Positions 15,201 through 16,728 of a DNA stretch of 16,785 nucleotides are shown here, piece by piece. The stretch's first letter is position 1; the number at the start of each line of letters is the position of its first letter. A program made the translations under genes and the position numbers. This DNA is from QHVT01 sp036387915 (lineage in GTDB: Bacteria > Acidobacteriota > Thermoanaerobaculia > Gp7-AA8): positions 1-16,785 of the forward strand of contig DASVSV010000408.1 in NCBI GenBank assembly GCA_036387915.1, read 5' to 3'. The notes beneath the pieces were generated by a model. That model saw nothing but the letters and a program-made list of their open reading frames with translations. It searched no databases and was not told where the DNA came from.

Positions 15201-16404
15201 CGTCCTTGCGCACGACGTCGGGGTGGGAGAAGTTGACGTGGAATCGCGGGTCGCTCACCACAATCGACGTGGAGACGCGGCCGCCGAGGTTGAAGTCGGC
15301 CTGGCCGGGCTTCTGGTAAGTGGCGCGCACGTCGATGTCGACGGTGTGCGTCCCGGCCTTGAGCGCCTCGAGGGTCCACTCGGCGCTCCCCTGCGCGCCG
15401 GCCACGAGGAACGTCGCGCCGGTGGTCTCGTCGACGATCGGGACCGGTTGGCCGAGGGCCACGGCGGGGAGGACTTTGGCGACGCGCATCGTCAGCGGAG
15501 AGGTGATCTTCGCGGAGACGGAGTCGAGACGGATGTTGCTGCCGTCCGGCGCGCTGTTGTTGACCTGCAGGATGACGGCGAAGAATTGATGTAAGACGCC
15601 GAAGCCGGTCGGCACGACTAACGCGGCAGGGAGACTGACGCCGCCCGGCTGCGGCGCTTTGTCCTTTTCGTCGCCGCCGTTGTAACCGCCGGGCGAGAGG
15701 TCGAACGGCTCGACATGAGGCGGCGAGAAACGGGGCGGCTTCTGTTTGAGGTCATACGGCACCATGCGAAACGGCGCCGGTACGGCGGGGACGATCTCGC
15801 GCGTGCGTTTGTCGATGATGACGGGATAAGGGACCTCGATCTCCTGTCCGTCGACGCCGAAAATAAAGGTGTATTCGTAAACCTCGTAATTGCGGTCGTC
15901 GATCAGGATGCCGCGCTCGCGCAATTCTTCGGGCGTGAGCTGGCGCACTCTGATTCTGGTCTGTAAGACGTCGGTGACCTGGATTGTGGCAATGGCCGGA
16001 ACGGCGGGCTGCAGATATTCGCCGGACGCGCCGACCAGCCGCATGTTCTGCAGGAGGTATTCGCCTTTCTCGTGCAATGCGGGGATGGCGAATTTCTGGC
16101 CCGGAATAGCGGAGAGCGTAATCGGCTCGTCGATCCCCGGCCCGGTCAGCTCGCCGCGCGCGGAGAGTCCCGGCGCCGGCAATGCCTCCTCGCCCGCTTT
16201 ACCGCCGAAGAAAGTCTGTACATACGAGGGAACGTCGACCGCGGTCACGACCGGATTGCGATCGACCTCCAGTCCCAACCCGACGATGGCCAGTTCCCCG
16301 CGCGCCACTTCCCCCGCATACACGTGCGCCGTCGCCATCGCCAGAACGGCAATGAAGACGATAAAGCCCCCCCTCCCGCCCGATGAGGATCTGGGCCAGC
16401 GCAA
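1..16404 (-). CDS. Giant secreted multidomain protein (Ig-like, transthyretin-like and beta-helix modules), 3' end outside window
   Basis: The frame starts at TTG 16404 and stays open to position 1, giving at least 5,468 residues with no stop. I translated it codon by codon and it reads as plausible protein throughout. A Sec signal peptide (residues 1-30) is followed by an N-terminal domain, beta-sandwich domains with a helical insert, about 13 transthyretin-like units (909-2128), Big_5 and other Ig-like domains, a jelly roll and five glycine-rich beta-helix modules. I saw no catalytic motif and no membrane segment after the signal peptide. Cysteines are scarce: I count 14. The role is inferred to be extracellular and structural or adhesive; I do not recognise a named gene. 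Any anchor, secretion domain or effector domain would lie off the left edge. The start is chosen for a well-spaced GGGAG ribosome binding site and because it gives an intact signal peptide. Confidence 0.93.
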   Translation of the reverse strand, partial: MRWPRSSSGGRGGFIVFIAVLAMATAHVYAGEVARGELAIVGLGLEVDRNPVVTAVDVPSYVQTFFGGKAGEEALPAPGLSARGELTGPGIDEPITLSAIPGQKFAIPALHEKGEYLLQNMRLVGASGEYLQPAVPAIATIQVTDVLQTRIRVRQLTPEELRERGILIDDRNYEVYEYTFIFGVDGQEIEVPYPVIIDKRTREIVPAVPAPFRMVPYDLKQKPPRFSPPHVEPFDLSPGGYNGGDEKDKAPQPGGVSLPAALVVPTGFGVLHQFFAVILQVNNSAPDGSNIRLDSVSAKITSPLTMRVAKVLPAVALGQPVPIVDETTGATFLVAGAQGSAEWTLEALKAGTHTVDIDVRATYQKPGQADFNLGGRVSTSIVVSDPRFHVNFSHPDVVRKDDQYTAYAFVTNLSSQRQHVFLDLSDIPACSSGSSANNICRFEGAEKVELDMGPGEMIPVPHKLVSRVTGKVYAGAGAASDETVGVSLKLTMGVSESGIPLSPATLVMPYYAQFLPPEFVDGNMQLLGLGYSLATAPLTKHTALKPRVITTDVFRRAQQIALAGQRIFTIRKNRDVNDPAENRDAFFHLALDLLGNIERVDQYDVTPELAEYDQLRRSEEAGRIAGAAMARQLEHGTDLAGQFATATSHRTPFLFAYVHGPPVAGKTRPYALSVHGLSSQTSMDIPAEATNGWVRGLAFGELTRMNIGGDEGELALAGRWSENVRISVVPAAASFTLHLLYPDTTSGQTLRTDIEVTNATVGVPVTIDVARGSRTLIVKNATATPLVNVVGQTPLAVLGAAQDLHLDPGGHVVTLLFNRPIEIAETQKLRDLLALTINVAKAGYTATRRNDPLNPNAELQIPAATLQHDGRTIAITFDKTLSTNAAYAIAVESIADRLAGGVDFAANGIVPRLDNNRPAAILTGKVLKGDNTPVPKLLVRMQVGLRVKSFGERFTELVQYDVAGDDGRYLFEYVPRDVDSGQLGDYDLIAETAEGAQARLHGSVRLPGEVHFANLVFLGRGKARGQVRWETGEPIANANVAAGSSLFGGVHGATTDANGNYEIDGLPVGPLVFSTIDPDGRVVYATNSIRTAGEVIAQDLVALRKEGPPPGTATVRVQLLRGDTMKPVANGGVGVGNEFVQLMTCTTDPQGRCEFRGVPAGLTTIIGAEYGISRHGAAVEVELHRDQVLEQTLVLQVADPSVKYATLEGLVIRDDPASPGDTTKDQAVKNAQLSIFNLPSVTANADGTYIYPDIPVTFSGRWIQVFDPATSRHGWFRVPTLVEGSNRFPIRLSSTNPFGRAGIRVRLSGGKGEPVAGARVFVPGYPPAGYGNKGGGVYELEDVTVPHRDTVMAVIHDPSGPYGEQYVQGSTRADFDGQIGITDLRLPGNGTVVVKIEMEQPCSTPPCYAQAVGPVQMTYLAWDDYMQKVMPKTVIGDPDPATNLVTFRKVPARQDVIFETWRHPAGYDRQQVLLAFDGDLRNVNLRLKTIGNVTGRVYAHDGLTPIAGATVRIRTGTAVYAPAQTKQDGSFLFAAIPAATSFDVTAELQQDGIFRTGIVSSRTPEGGGPVSDLIVVMREQTTIEGRVVDDGTGEVVPLAKYWLRELAWPYRAIGTPQDPLSADVNGRFIVSNVFTGAFRVTAVDPGNQELRGDYQGTLAEEGDVSQRDVRVRIGGGGTGTASITVVDPLLGFEAVPNAEVSIFRGSNRFDFTTTNDAGVAYFEQLPVGSDYSVFVYSKQRGRSGSSSAFALTTNATTSESVELDFLGIVSGMLTDPDTEPPNQPVRGQPITYQGPISLRASSGADGTFEFNGVPEGSFALQGWELSTQRIANGPPGLFISKLVPEQRNVSLQMERMGTLTVKVHLPNDAGGPGELAPLVEVTAVQCTVCNVITPDYPYYRSAQGNPVVFPRMFRRVGYSLQVRELGGENRVMGSGGSFPANAIAHEQVIVLPQSGTIEVTVRDGQGNPVADAEVVIGPQREARVFTAADGRVTVTGMPFGWYSAHATKGTVTAAASGELKSRSQPLQLTLNLGTNVRVTGEVDAEEGAGLPSAGTRVILTATTSLLTQALRLEALTDANGEFAFTGIPVSNTNVSLMYFGPDDTTIGATQSMAIPNGSTGTVALPRVKLDATPPRVLAIDPPANATNVSPSSPVTVTFSEQLASEYLNRNWFDLIATDDGASVQTTVQGSVRPDGTFTVKIIPPPPSGGQTFPLKSNVLYRFAIRDGIQDTTGNKLKTAIGTSFTTVNYTEPAVVKVDPPETEPVPQQVTFRIKFNKAVDLASFDAGNGGLLTLERLDAYKGIPVKSIPISRHPDVADPGTILVAPAGVAIAESSFYRITIGGVRDTQTPPNVQKETRVFEFFSFDLKKPVVQIVSPVAAGEKLTAGVLYSAGVAITSEGSTADANDIAYVDWLDAGGVSIARVKTKPYAYSFVAPSNGSTYTLQATATDLSGNTSATPAEFTWSIAPNLAPTAIAITNDVTSVYPTGRVETRVRFQDEGVSVTVALELRGLATDGSELRQIIASKNITRASTSTEFAEGVFVWNAPLSLKDGTATIVATVTDSVNHAATGETPLTILLDQTAPQLVSFLPKAENRYKFGVNGTYTVELQVKDAETGIARALFSVAGVEVLNATSGTYDAATKITTFRKDVSVPPKNADTRVPVVVTAFDHRGNSVTETHEVIYERVDDSTLPRAAWLTPLDGAALPSNQTGWLATLRVRATDDVKVTRVRFESAALAAPIELTAPKSGTIDVFETKAALTFPADNASFVIKAVVSDGDPSHDVELPITIDPLAPNPVVTGEINITAATAAQYANKSVLIRGNVRVYISVPLTLQDLVLVDGAVLSVPEETKLDVTVTGRLFVDGDSRIDVSAKGYLGGLQRREDNSFTNESRSGRTLSGTGATNGDGSHGGIGGSFFGATNATYGSLVEPLDFGSGGGAEPNGSRAGANGGGVVRLDVERLVLAGAIRADHGSVQGGSLWTAGSGGSVNVRARSLITGPTSRITANGGDEGASLDQDLGGGGGRVAVRVTERFDADAETPLLQARGGRNAGAEDPGYVDGGAGTVFVQRPGAAIGELIVSAYDERFPISTHRTAGTPLAGALSFDTITIGPRALARFDVDVPPNVTAHASAQIVGPADLPSVSHTTTTPAAGASVAQNTSINARSTAASVSGIREVRTMLSVQPADVVAYPRFAASVAETPGTILIPDVALAGNATLKIRVTDRAGRVAESAPVAFNVVANTAPVIDTLDVAPNGEIYAGRTLGVTTAAHDDVAVQSLTLTASAGVVTPQAPQTPTPQSLTRVFSVAIPPTTPGDTNVVLTLTAADGFPNRAATTQSQTIVIRKDTLPPSATIVQPAANQQYNEGSGATFVVEVNAADAEVAVQRVTATLDGVSHELTFAASRWTKTLNVPNVDGIDPVAKTLVVKAYDYEGNVVTTDVTFLVKPLVDPDAPALSWACTSPGAMYPVGYEFTLRVNAAPGGVNPGNGVDRVELTVGNSAPIAATRIGTTTSYEAKYTIPGGTADGAMLDVRVAAYSVGGAESTLLGHLTAVAGTVIITGSTIAANDFAFENQNAIVGNGGTLTIIGEHQLRNVVVLSGGRLVQQHVDPLRADLLRVERLYVACGATFDVTSLGLPYNSAFPGLSVPDGASGGSHIGRGTTWWRATGGTFGSIDEPREPGGGGNVPYDRVVPNGYGGGMIRVQASGALVVDGSVKANGSGTSHGAGAGGSVWLATSTTLGGAGAIEAMGANAGTGGGGGGAIALEYAATTGTYITDARGGNSSAEGARTGAAGSVLRKVTGTNGDLLIDNKRPSTHGTVVTELPSFGNATIASVNGSGVTLAERRFLPSSLAGHRIRAYASDGSVRGTYRIAAVTKHPSSVTLDGWVEVRTNDAVDYDGYLLYSPNGINGSKYVAVRKFGAQWQYDSDSTFVNFIPSAGDSLFASFRKVGNRFRALDLLRCCEPVEGLPVLEVVAGDIVPDNFPPAFPEGFTNFNPGEIFIRGDIDRRGFTLVAGSPSLTLEKLTGADLLPGDRLRGYYFFDRIELANARVVTEDVVETATPLVKDASSSLQSGNTTWPRLDAVKITIEQGLTSLVVRGASGAATDTDAPLEIVARNASTPVPAPPAMRGDDFLGYGTAGGFSIRHQENQRTGGGSAGTLQRIAAEGYLAFSPGAAPASVQVSLSPDDTTSSYEEPGHNSFRLTSAGSYEIWANGAYTGKTGTYAASTAFRIEKTATAMRWFVDNVQLHERTTGVPGSVLFDLSFFNTATGEISSIEYVTSGLPPRSHHARVGADGSFRVPVIGAPGEPLRIHARDRHPYSLESNELALTIPANLGIATLSFTPADVTGGHTTTGTVTLESPAGSEGVLVALTSASALVAVPVSITIPAGQLSGTFTATTTAVLTPTDVNVTATYGGRGPTAVVHVLRDDIAPTATITAPAANSEHVEGTKITVRATASDEDSGVKTVSVTLDGVTTPMTLAAGVWSAQVTVPFIDGTSNVAKQLVVTVEDNSANVANSAPLTIQVKPISDSQPPALTWNCGGYSAWPASSVAKLRLLAKAPAANPANSVNQVDVVINGVTIAATALGNELFEVTWNVPAVATDTTYAITATATAAGGGVATLNGEVTAVVIDQTFSTDTTIAAATTTYDNKSIAVTAGTLTIAGAHTFKHLLVLGGSVTHAAGDATLKLTTTGQTYVACGAAIDVTARGYANSATYAGAATPVPYMGGSHIGVGYQFGAGSTFGSITVPNEFGGAAWNSGAGGGIVRIDAGRLHVDGAIRANGQSADRGGAGGSVDLNAGRIHGAGSIEARAADLVNEAGGGGAIAIRYTDATSVVPATTARGGVSDRALHGGGGSVYVRGPASTYGDLTLDNGTSATMRTELPSLGSGLAVAGSSGTTLVTDRATNIPAYFEQHWVEIRGKGTWRIASVGGKSVTLAPNGSESIDIQPGDAWQGLYLFDNVTLRNLILEPGDAIRAANVTVRGNVTATRLEASGTFTVDMGAVLTHATGHKLHLLAGTLELRGAIDVTAKGYGASQTWPGAQTAHNWTGGSHLGAGYDHEARSTFGSVTRPNEWGAGAFNSGAGGGVVRIEASRVVFAGGSILANGQRAERTGGGGSVWITANKLEGGGAIEARAGDDVNETGGGGAISVEYSDATSTLPSMLVRGGTSTRNLHGGSGTTFLRGPGATFGELILDGAGLPVASTELPSLGNGLAVSGTSGATLVTDRATDITGYFVGHWVEIAGKGTWQIASVAAKTITLRPNASEAIALVAGDAWQGVYRFDTVRSRSAVQLDSDDPIRVVNGVRFEGPPSTEIRIRPELDTPSVVIAGRVAASRIRATDVTIESGGTLTHESGRKLHITTQTLNVRGAIDVTGRGYANNQTGEGATTPHAWTGGSHIGAGYGFAIGSTFGSITAPFEWGGGGYFSHSGGGVVRVEAQQIAFGAAGAIRANGGIGSERAGAGGSI
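289..1326 (-). repeat. Beta-helix tandem unit D, residues 5027-5372
   Basis: This is a 346-residue unit starting IDVTAKGYGASQTWPG, colinear with unit C. It has GGSHLGAG, STFGSVTRPNEWG, GGGVVRIEASRVVFAGGSIL, GGGGSVWITANKLEGGGAIE, ARAGDDVNETGGGGAISVEY, GGSGTTFLRGPGATFGELIL, TELPSLGNGLAVSGTSGATL, YFVGHWVEIAGKGTWQIASV and GDAWQGVYRFDTV. Compared with unit C it has about 23 extra residues, mainly after the GDAWQG motif (SDDPIRVVNGVRFEGPPSTE). The DNA is clearly diverged between units, so the duplication is not recent. Confidence 0.7.
1327..2520 (-). repeat. Beta-helix lead-in and tandem unit C (period start 2295), residues 4629-5026
   Basis: Lead-in rungs TIAAATTTYDNKSIAVTAG and TLTIAGAHTFKHLLVLGGS reach TYVACGAAIDVTARGYA. 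Unit C (2295-1327, 323 residues) carries GGSHIGVG, STFGSITVPNEFGG, GGGIVRIDAGRLHVDGAIRA, GGAGGSVDLNAGRIHGAGS, IEARAADLVNEAGGGGAIAI and GGGSVYVRGPASTYGDLTLD. It then has TELPSLGSGLAVAGSSGTTL, YFEQHWVEIRGKGTWRIASV and GDAWQGLYLFDNVTL. The final rungs GTFTVDMGAVLTHATGHKL lead straight into unit D. Glycine-rich turns with alternating hydrophobic strands suggest a parallel beta-solenoid. Confidence 0.7.
2521..3120 (-). other. Two Ig-like domains, residues 4429-4628 (second super-repeat copy)
   Basis: The pair begins APTATITAPAANSEHVEGTK and SDSQPPALTWNCGGYSAWP. These align with residues 3349 and 3449 of the first copy (PPSATIVQPAANQQYNEGSG and DPDAPALSWACTSPGAMYPV). Shared internal landmarks include VTLDGV / ATLDGV and VPFIDGTSNVAKQLVV / VPNVDGIDPVAKTLVV. 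The same order of Ig, Ig, then beta-helix lead-in follows in both copies. Confidence 0.7.
3121..3600 (-). other. Linker domain and surface-protein beta domain, residues 4269-4428
   Basis: Residues about 4269-4336 read RVGADGSFRVPVIGAPGEPL then IHARDRHPYSLESNELAL, a short beta unit of the 'DGSF-V-V-G--G--L---A-D' type that separates larger domains. Residues about 4337-4428 match a domain often repeated in bacterial cell-surface proteins: TGGHTTTGTVTLESPAGSEG, VLVALTSASALVAVPVSITI, PAGQLSGTFTATTT, TDVNVTATYGGRGPTAVVHV. It is an Ig-like or Calx-beta-like sandwich with no known catalytic role. Confidence 0.65.
3601..4080 (-). other. Lectin/LamG-like jelly-roll domain, residues 4109-4268
   Basis: The pattern is that of concanavalin A-like jelly rolls in secreted bacterial proteins: LGYGTAGGFSIRHQENQRTG, then EGYLAFSPG, NSFRLTSAGSYEIWANGAY, and especially AFRIEKTATAMRWFVDNVQL. 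The latter matches the common 'FRI--T---V-W-VDG--' hairpin seen in LamG-type domains. Binding to carbohydrate is therefore possible but not shown; no calcium or sugar ligands could be assigned by eye. Confidence 0.5.
4081..5760 (-). other. Beta-helix module B with YVAV...WQYD motif, residues 3549-4108
   Basis: Lead-in rungs (TVIITGSTIAANDF, GGTLTIIGEHQLRNVVVL) precede LYVACGATFDV and the core motifs GGSHIGRG, TFGSIDEP, GGGMIRVQASGALVVDGSV, GGSVWLATSTTLGGAGAIEA and GGGGGAIALEY. A second segment, shared with units C and D, runs from TELPSFGNATIASVNGSGVT to GTYRIAAVTKHPSSVTLDG. Residues 3909-3948 carry NGSKYVAVRKFGAQWQYDSD followed by GDSLFASFRK. From memory, this YVAV-W-YD pattern recurs in other large bacterial extracellular proteins. 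C3624 pairs by position with C3459, and adjacent C3961/C3962 are unusual. Confidence 0.6.
5761..7020 (-). other. Four Ig-like domains, residues 3129-3548
   Basis: The units begin near AGASVAQNTSINARSTA (about 3129), TLDVAPNGEIYAGRTLGV (3249), PPSATIVQPAANQQYNEGSG (3349) and DPDAPALSWACTSPGAMYPV (3449). Ig-type last strands are visible, for example ATLKIRVTDRAGRVAESAP and KTLVVKAYDYEGNVVTTDV. The third and fourth units have close counterparts exactly 1,080 residues later (4429 and 4529) and form the first copy of the super-repeat. C3459 in the 'SWAC' motif is conserved in the second copy as C4541. Confidence 0.65.
7021..8040 (-). other. Glycine-rich beta-helix module A, residues 2789-3128
   Basis: A lead-in of short strands (YANKSVLIRGNVRVYIS, LTLQDLVLVDGAVLSVP, KLDVTVTGRLFVDGDS) looks like rungs of a right-handed parallel beta-helix. 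It is followed by IDVSAKGYLGGL and a glycine-rich core: SHGGIGGSFFGATNATYGSL, GGGVVRLDVERLVLAGAIRA, GGSLWTAGSGGSVNVRARSL, RITANGG and GGGGGRVAVRV. This is the most diverged of the five copies. Its C-terminal part lacks the TELPS...HWVEI segment of units C and D and instead reads GAGTVFVQRPGAAIGELIVS. The beta-helix assignment is inference from rung-like periodicity. Confidence 0.6.
8041..9300 (-). other. Four Ig-like domains, residues 2369-2788
   Basis: Four units of about 100 residues each start with a proline-containing strand: KPVVQIVSPVAAGEKL, LAPTAIAITNDVTSVYP, TAPQLVSFLPKAENRYKFG and TLPRAAWLTPLDGAALP. They carry typical Ig G-strand endings such as YTLQATATDLSGNTSATP and ATIVATVTDSVNHAATG. 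The D-x-x-G-N or D-x-x-x-H turn before the last strand is the common bacterial Ig / cadherin-like pattern. The last unit ends FVIKAVVSDGDPSHDVELPI and passes into beta-helix module A. Confidence 0.65.
9301..10020 (-). other. Two Big_5-type Ig-like domains, residues 2129-2368
   Basis: The first opens with the textbook Big_5 signature: ATPPRVLAIDPPANATNVSP, then VTVTFSEQLASEYL. It closes with LYRFAIRDGIQDTTGNKL and FTTVN. The second follows immediately with AVVKVDPPETEPVPQQ, VTFRIKFNKAVDLASF, and FYRITIGGVRDTQTPPNV. In this family the domain is an Ig-like fold found in bacterial surface and secreted proteins; no enzymatic role is known. The second copy is more diverged. Confidence 0.75.
10021..13680 (-). 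repeat. Array of about 13 carboxypeptidase-regulatory/transthyretin-like units, residues 909-2128
   Basis: Recurring units show the CarboxypepD_reg pattern: 'G-V----G-P---A-V', then 'D--G-F-F--I---', spaced roughly 70-110 residues apart. Clear examples are GKARGQVRWETGEPIANANV with DANGNYEIDGLPVG; GNVTGRVYAHDGLTPIAGATV with DGSFLFAAIPA; TIEGRVVDDGTGEVVPLAKY with DVNGRFIVSNVFTG; GTIEVTVRDGQGNPVADAEV with DGRVTVTGMPFG; and VRVTGEVDAEEGAGLPSAGT with DANGEFAFTGIP. Units are highly diverged. Such domains are non-catalytic beta-sandwiches, common as spacers or adhesion modules in exported proteins. Three close cysteine pairs fall here (1145/1153, 1402/1407, 1886/1889), possible local disulfides. 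The unit count is approximate because several copies are degenerate. Confidence 0.75.
13681..14460 (-). other. Further beta domains, residues 649-908, ending in a Big_5-like unit
   Basis: Residues 649-790 read as beta-sandwich: FLFAYVHGPP, then ALSVHGLSSQTSMDIP, then FTLHLLYPDTTSGQ and a DIEVTNATVGVPVTIDVARG strand pair. Residues about 808-900 resemble bacterial Ig-like Big_5 domains: GGHVVTLLFNRPIEIAE near the start and TIAITFDKTLSTNAAYAIAV near the end. That 'value, then ITF-L--N--Y-I' ending is typical of the family. The domain leads directly into the transthyretin-like array. Confidence 0.5.
14461..14769 (-). other. Alpha-helical insert, residues 546-648
   Basis: This segment is rich in Ala, Leu, Glu, Arg and Gln and has almost no glycine/threonine strand pattern. 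It includes FRRAQQIALAGQRIFTIRKN, ENRDAFFHLALDLLGNIERV and LAEYDQLRRSEEAGRIAGAA, predicted by eye to form several amphipathic helices. It stands out because nearly everything else in the protein is beta. It lies between the SHPDVVR beta domain and the next beta domain (residues 649-748), so it may be a helical insertion or linker. No catalytic signature was recognised. Confidence 0.55.
14770..15660 (-). other. Beta-sandwich region with SHPDVVR motif, residues 249-545
   Basis: Two or more all-beta domains are visible. The first includes GVLHQFFAVILQVNNSAPDG and ends with an EWTLEALKAGTHTVDIDVRA strand pair. The second begins DPRFHVNFSHPDVVRKDDQY and continues AYAFVTNLSSQRQHV. This is the pattern of CARDB or COG1361-like domains in bacterial surface proteins: an Asn-rich 'VTN' strand, then a conserved loop. 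C430 and C440 sit ten residues apart in the second domain and could form a local disulfide. Assignment to a fold class is inference from strand patterns. Confidence 0.5.
15721..16314 (-). other. N-terminal beta-rich domain, residues 31-228
   Basis: This is the mature N-terminus. It contains ARGELTGPGIDEPITLSAIP and then GEYLLQNMRLVGASGEYL, alternating beta-strand patterns that resemble an Ig-like or macroglobulin-like sandwich. A more conserved-looking stretch follows, ITPEE-type in character: QLTPEELRERGILIDDRNYE, then VYEYTFIFGVDG and EIEVPYPVIID. From memory, similar N-termini occur in other giant bacterial extracellular proteins, but I cannot name a family. The proline-rich stretch around residues 205-240 (KQKPPRFSPPHVEPFD) looks like a linker to the next domain. 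Codon use here is less GC-biased than in the rest of the gene. Confidence 0.5.
16315..16404 (-). other. Sec signal peptide (residues 1-30)
   Basis: A basic n-region (RWPRSSSGGRGG) is followed by a hydrophobic core (FIVFIAVLAMATA, residues 14-26). The predicted cleavage site is after V-Y-A at residue 30, just before GEVARGE. No lipobox cysteine is present, so this fits signal peptidase I rather than a lipoprotein. It implies Sec export to the periplasm or beyond. The exact cleavage position is my estimate by eye. Confidence 0.8.
16367..16381 (-). other. G-quadruplex-type motif with a 7-G run inside the signal peptide codons
   Basis: The coding strand reads GGGCGGGAGGGGGGG, which is four runs of three G separated by single bases, a minimal-loop G4 motif. 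It begins 23 bases after the first base of the start codon and encodes the Gly/Arg stretch just before the hydrophobic core. It could affect early translation or, through the 7-G run, be prone to slippage. Both effects are inference; in GC-rich DNA such motifs can occur by chance. Confidence 0.5.
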
Positions 16405-16411
16405 TGGGACA

Positions 16412-16416
16412 CTCCC
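16412..16416 (-). promoter_or_regulatory. Ribosome binding site deciding the TTG start
   Basis: The coding strand reads GGGAG, then a 7-base spacer, then TTG at 16404. This is good Shine-Dalgarno geometry. The only other upstream in-frame start before the stop at 16581-16579 is GTG at 16503. That GTG has no purine-rich sequence in front of it and would bury the signal peptide about 46 residues into the protein. The first in-frame ATG (16338) lies inside the hydrophobic core of the signal peptide and would destroy it. Confidence 0.7.
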
Positions 16417-16549
16417 GTAAATTGTGGTTGGAAACCGGACCTGTGAGCGGCGATTAAAGCAGGTTCTGCCGACAAACGGAAGAGCGGCCCTGCGCCATGA
16501 CACCGTGGTGCTCGCGCGTGATGTGGCGTGAAGGATGTCCTTCCTGCCG

Positions 16550-16728
16550 TTGCTAAGTACTCCATTCCCGAAATGCGGTCACAGATCACGTGGCGGCGCG
16601 GCGCCGTCTGCTTCGTTGTCGCTTCTCAGCGGTGTCTCGGCATGGCCTCGTCGCTCCGCCTCGCATCCGACACCGCAGCGCTCACGCGCTCTGTAACCGA
16701 ATTTAGAGAATGGAGTACTCAGGAGCAA
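16550..16728. repeat. Long imperfect palindrome upstream of the giant gene
   Basis: The left arm from 16550 (TTGCTAAGTACTCCATTC) matches the reverse complement of the right arm ending at 16728 (TTGCTCCTGAGTACTCCATTC on the minus strand). This includes a perfect 12-base core, 16556-16567 with 16708-16719. The similarity continues inward with mismatches for roughly 55 bases per arm (for example CGGTCACAGA against CGGTTACAGA), leaving a loop of about 65 bases. Such a structure could be a MITE-like dispersed element, a structured RNA, or a regulatory hairpin in the leader of the giant gene. I see no target-site duplication next to the arms and no transposase. Confidence 0.6.

Noticed and set aside
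10324..15594. 1,756-codon open frame on the + strand (and shorter ones at 877-3324, 3451-4359, 4639-7137 and 8059-9960)
   Set aside because: All lie in exact codon register opposite the minus-strand gene and have Arg/Asp/Val/Ala/Gly-dominated translations with no recognisable domain. They are open only because the sense strand avoids TTA, CTA and TCA.
16336..16338. ATG at residue 23 as the start codon
   Set aside because: It falls inside the hydrophobic core and would remove most of the signal peptide; the TTG at 16404 has a proper ribosome binding site.
16453..16481. Possible promoter on the minus strand (TTTAAT as -10)
   Set aside because: No acceptable -35 hexamer lies at 16-18 bases; the best candidates match only about two of six positions.
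16245..16589. 114-codon minus-strand open frame overlapping the start of the giant gene
   Set aside because: It is out of frame with the signal peptide, and its translation is rich in Arg, Trp and Pro without any recognisable domain.
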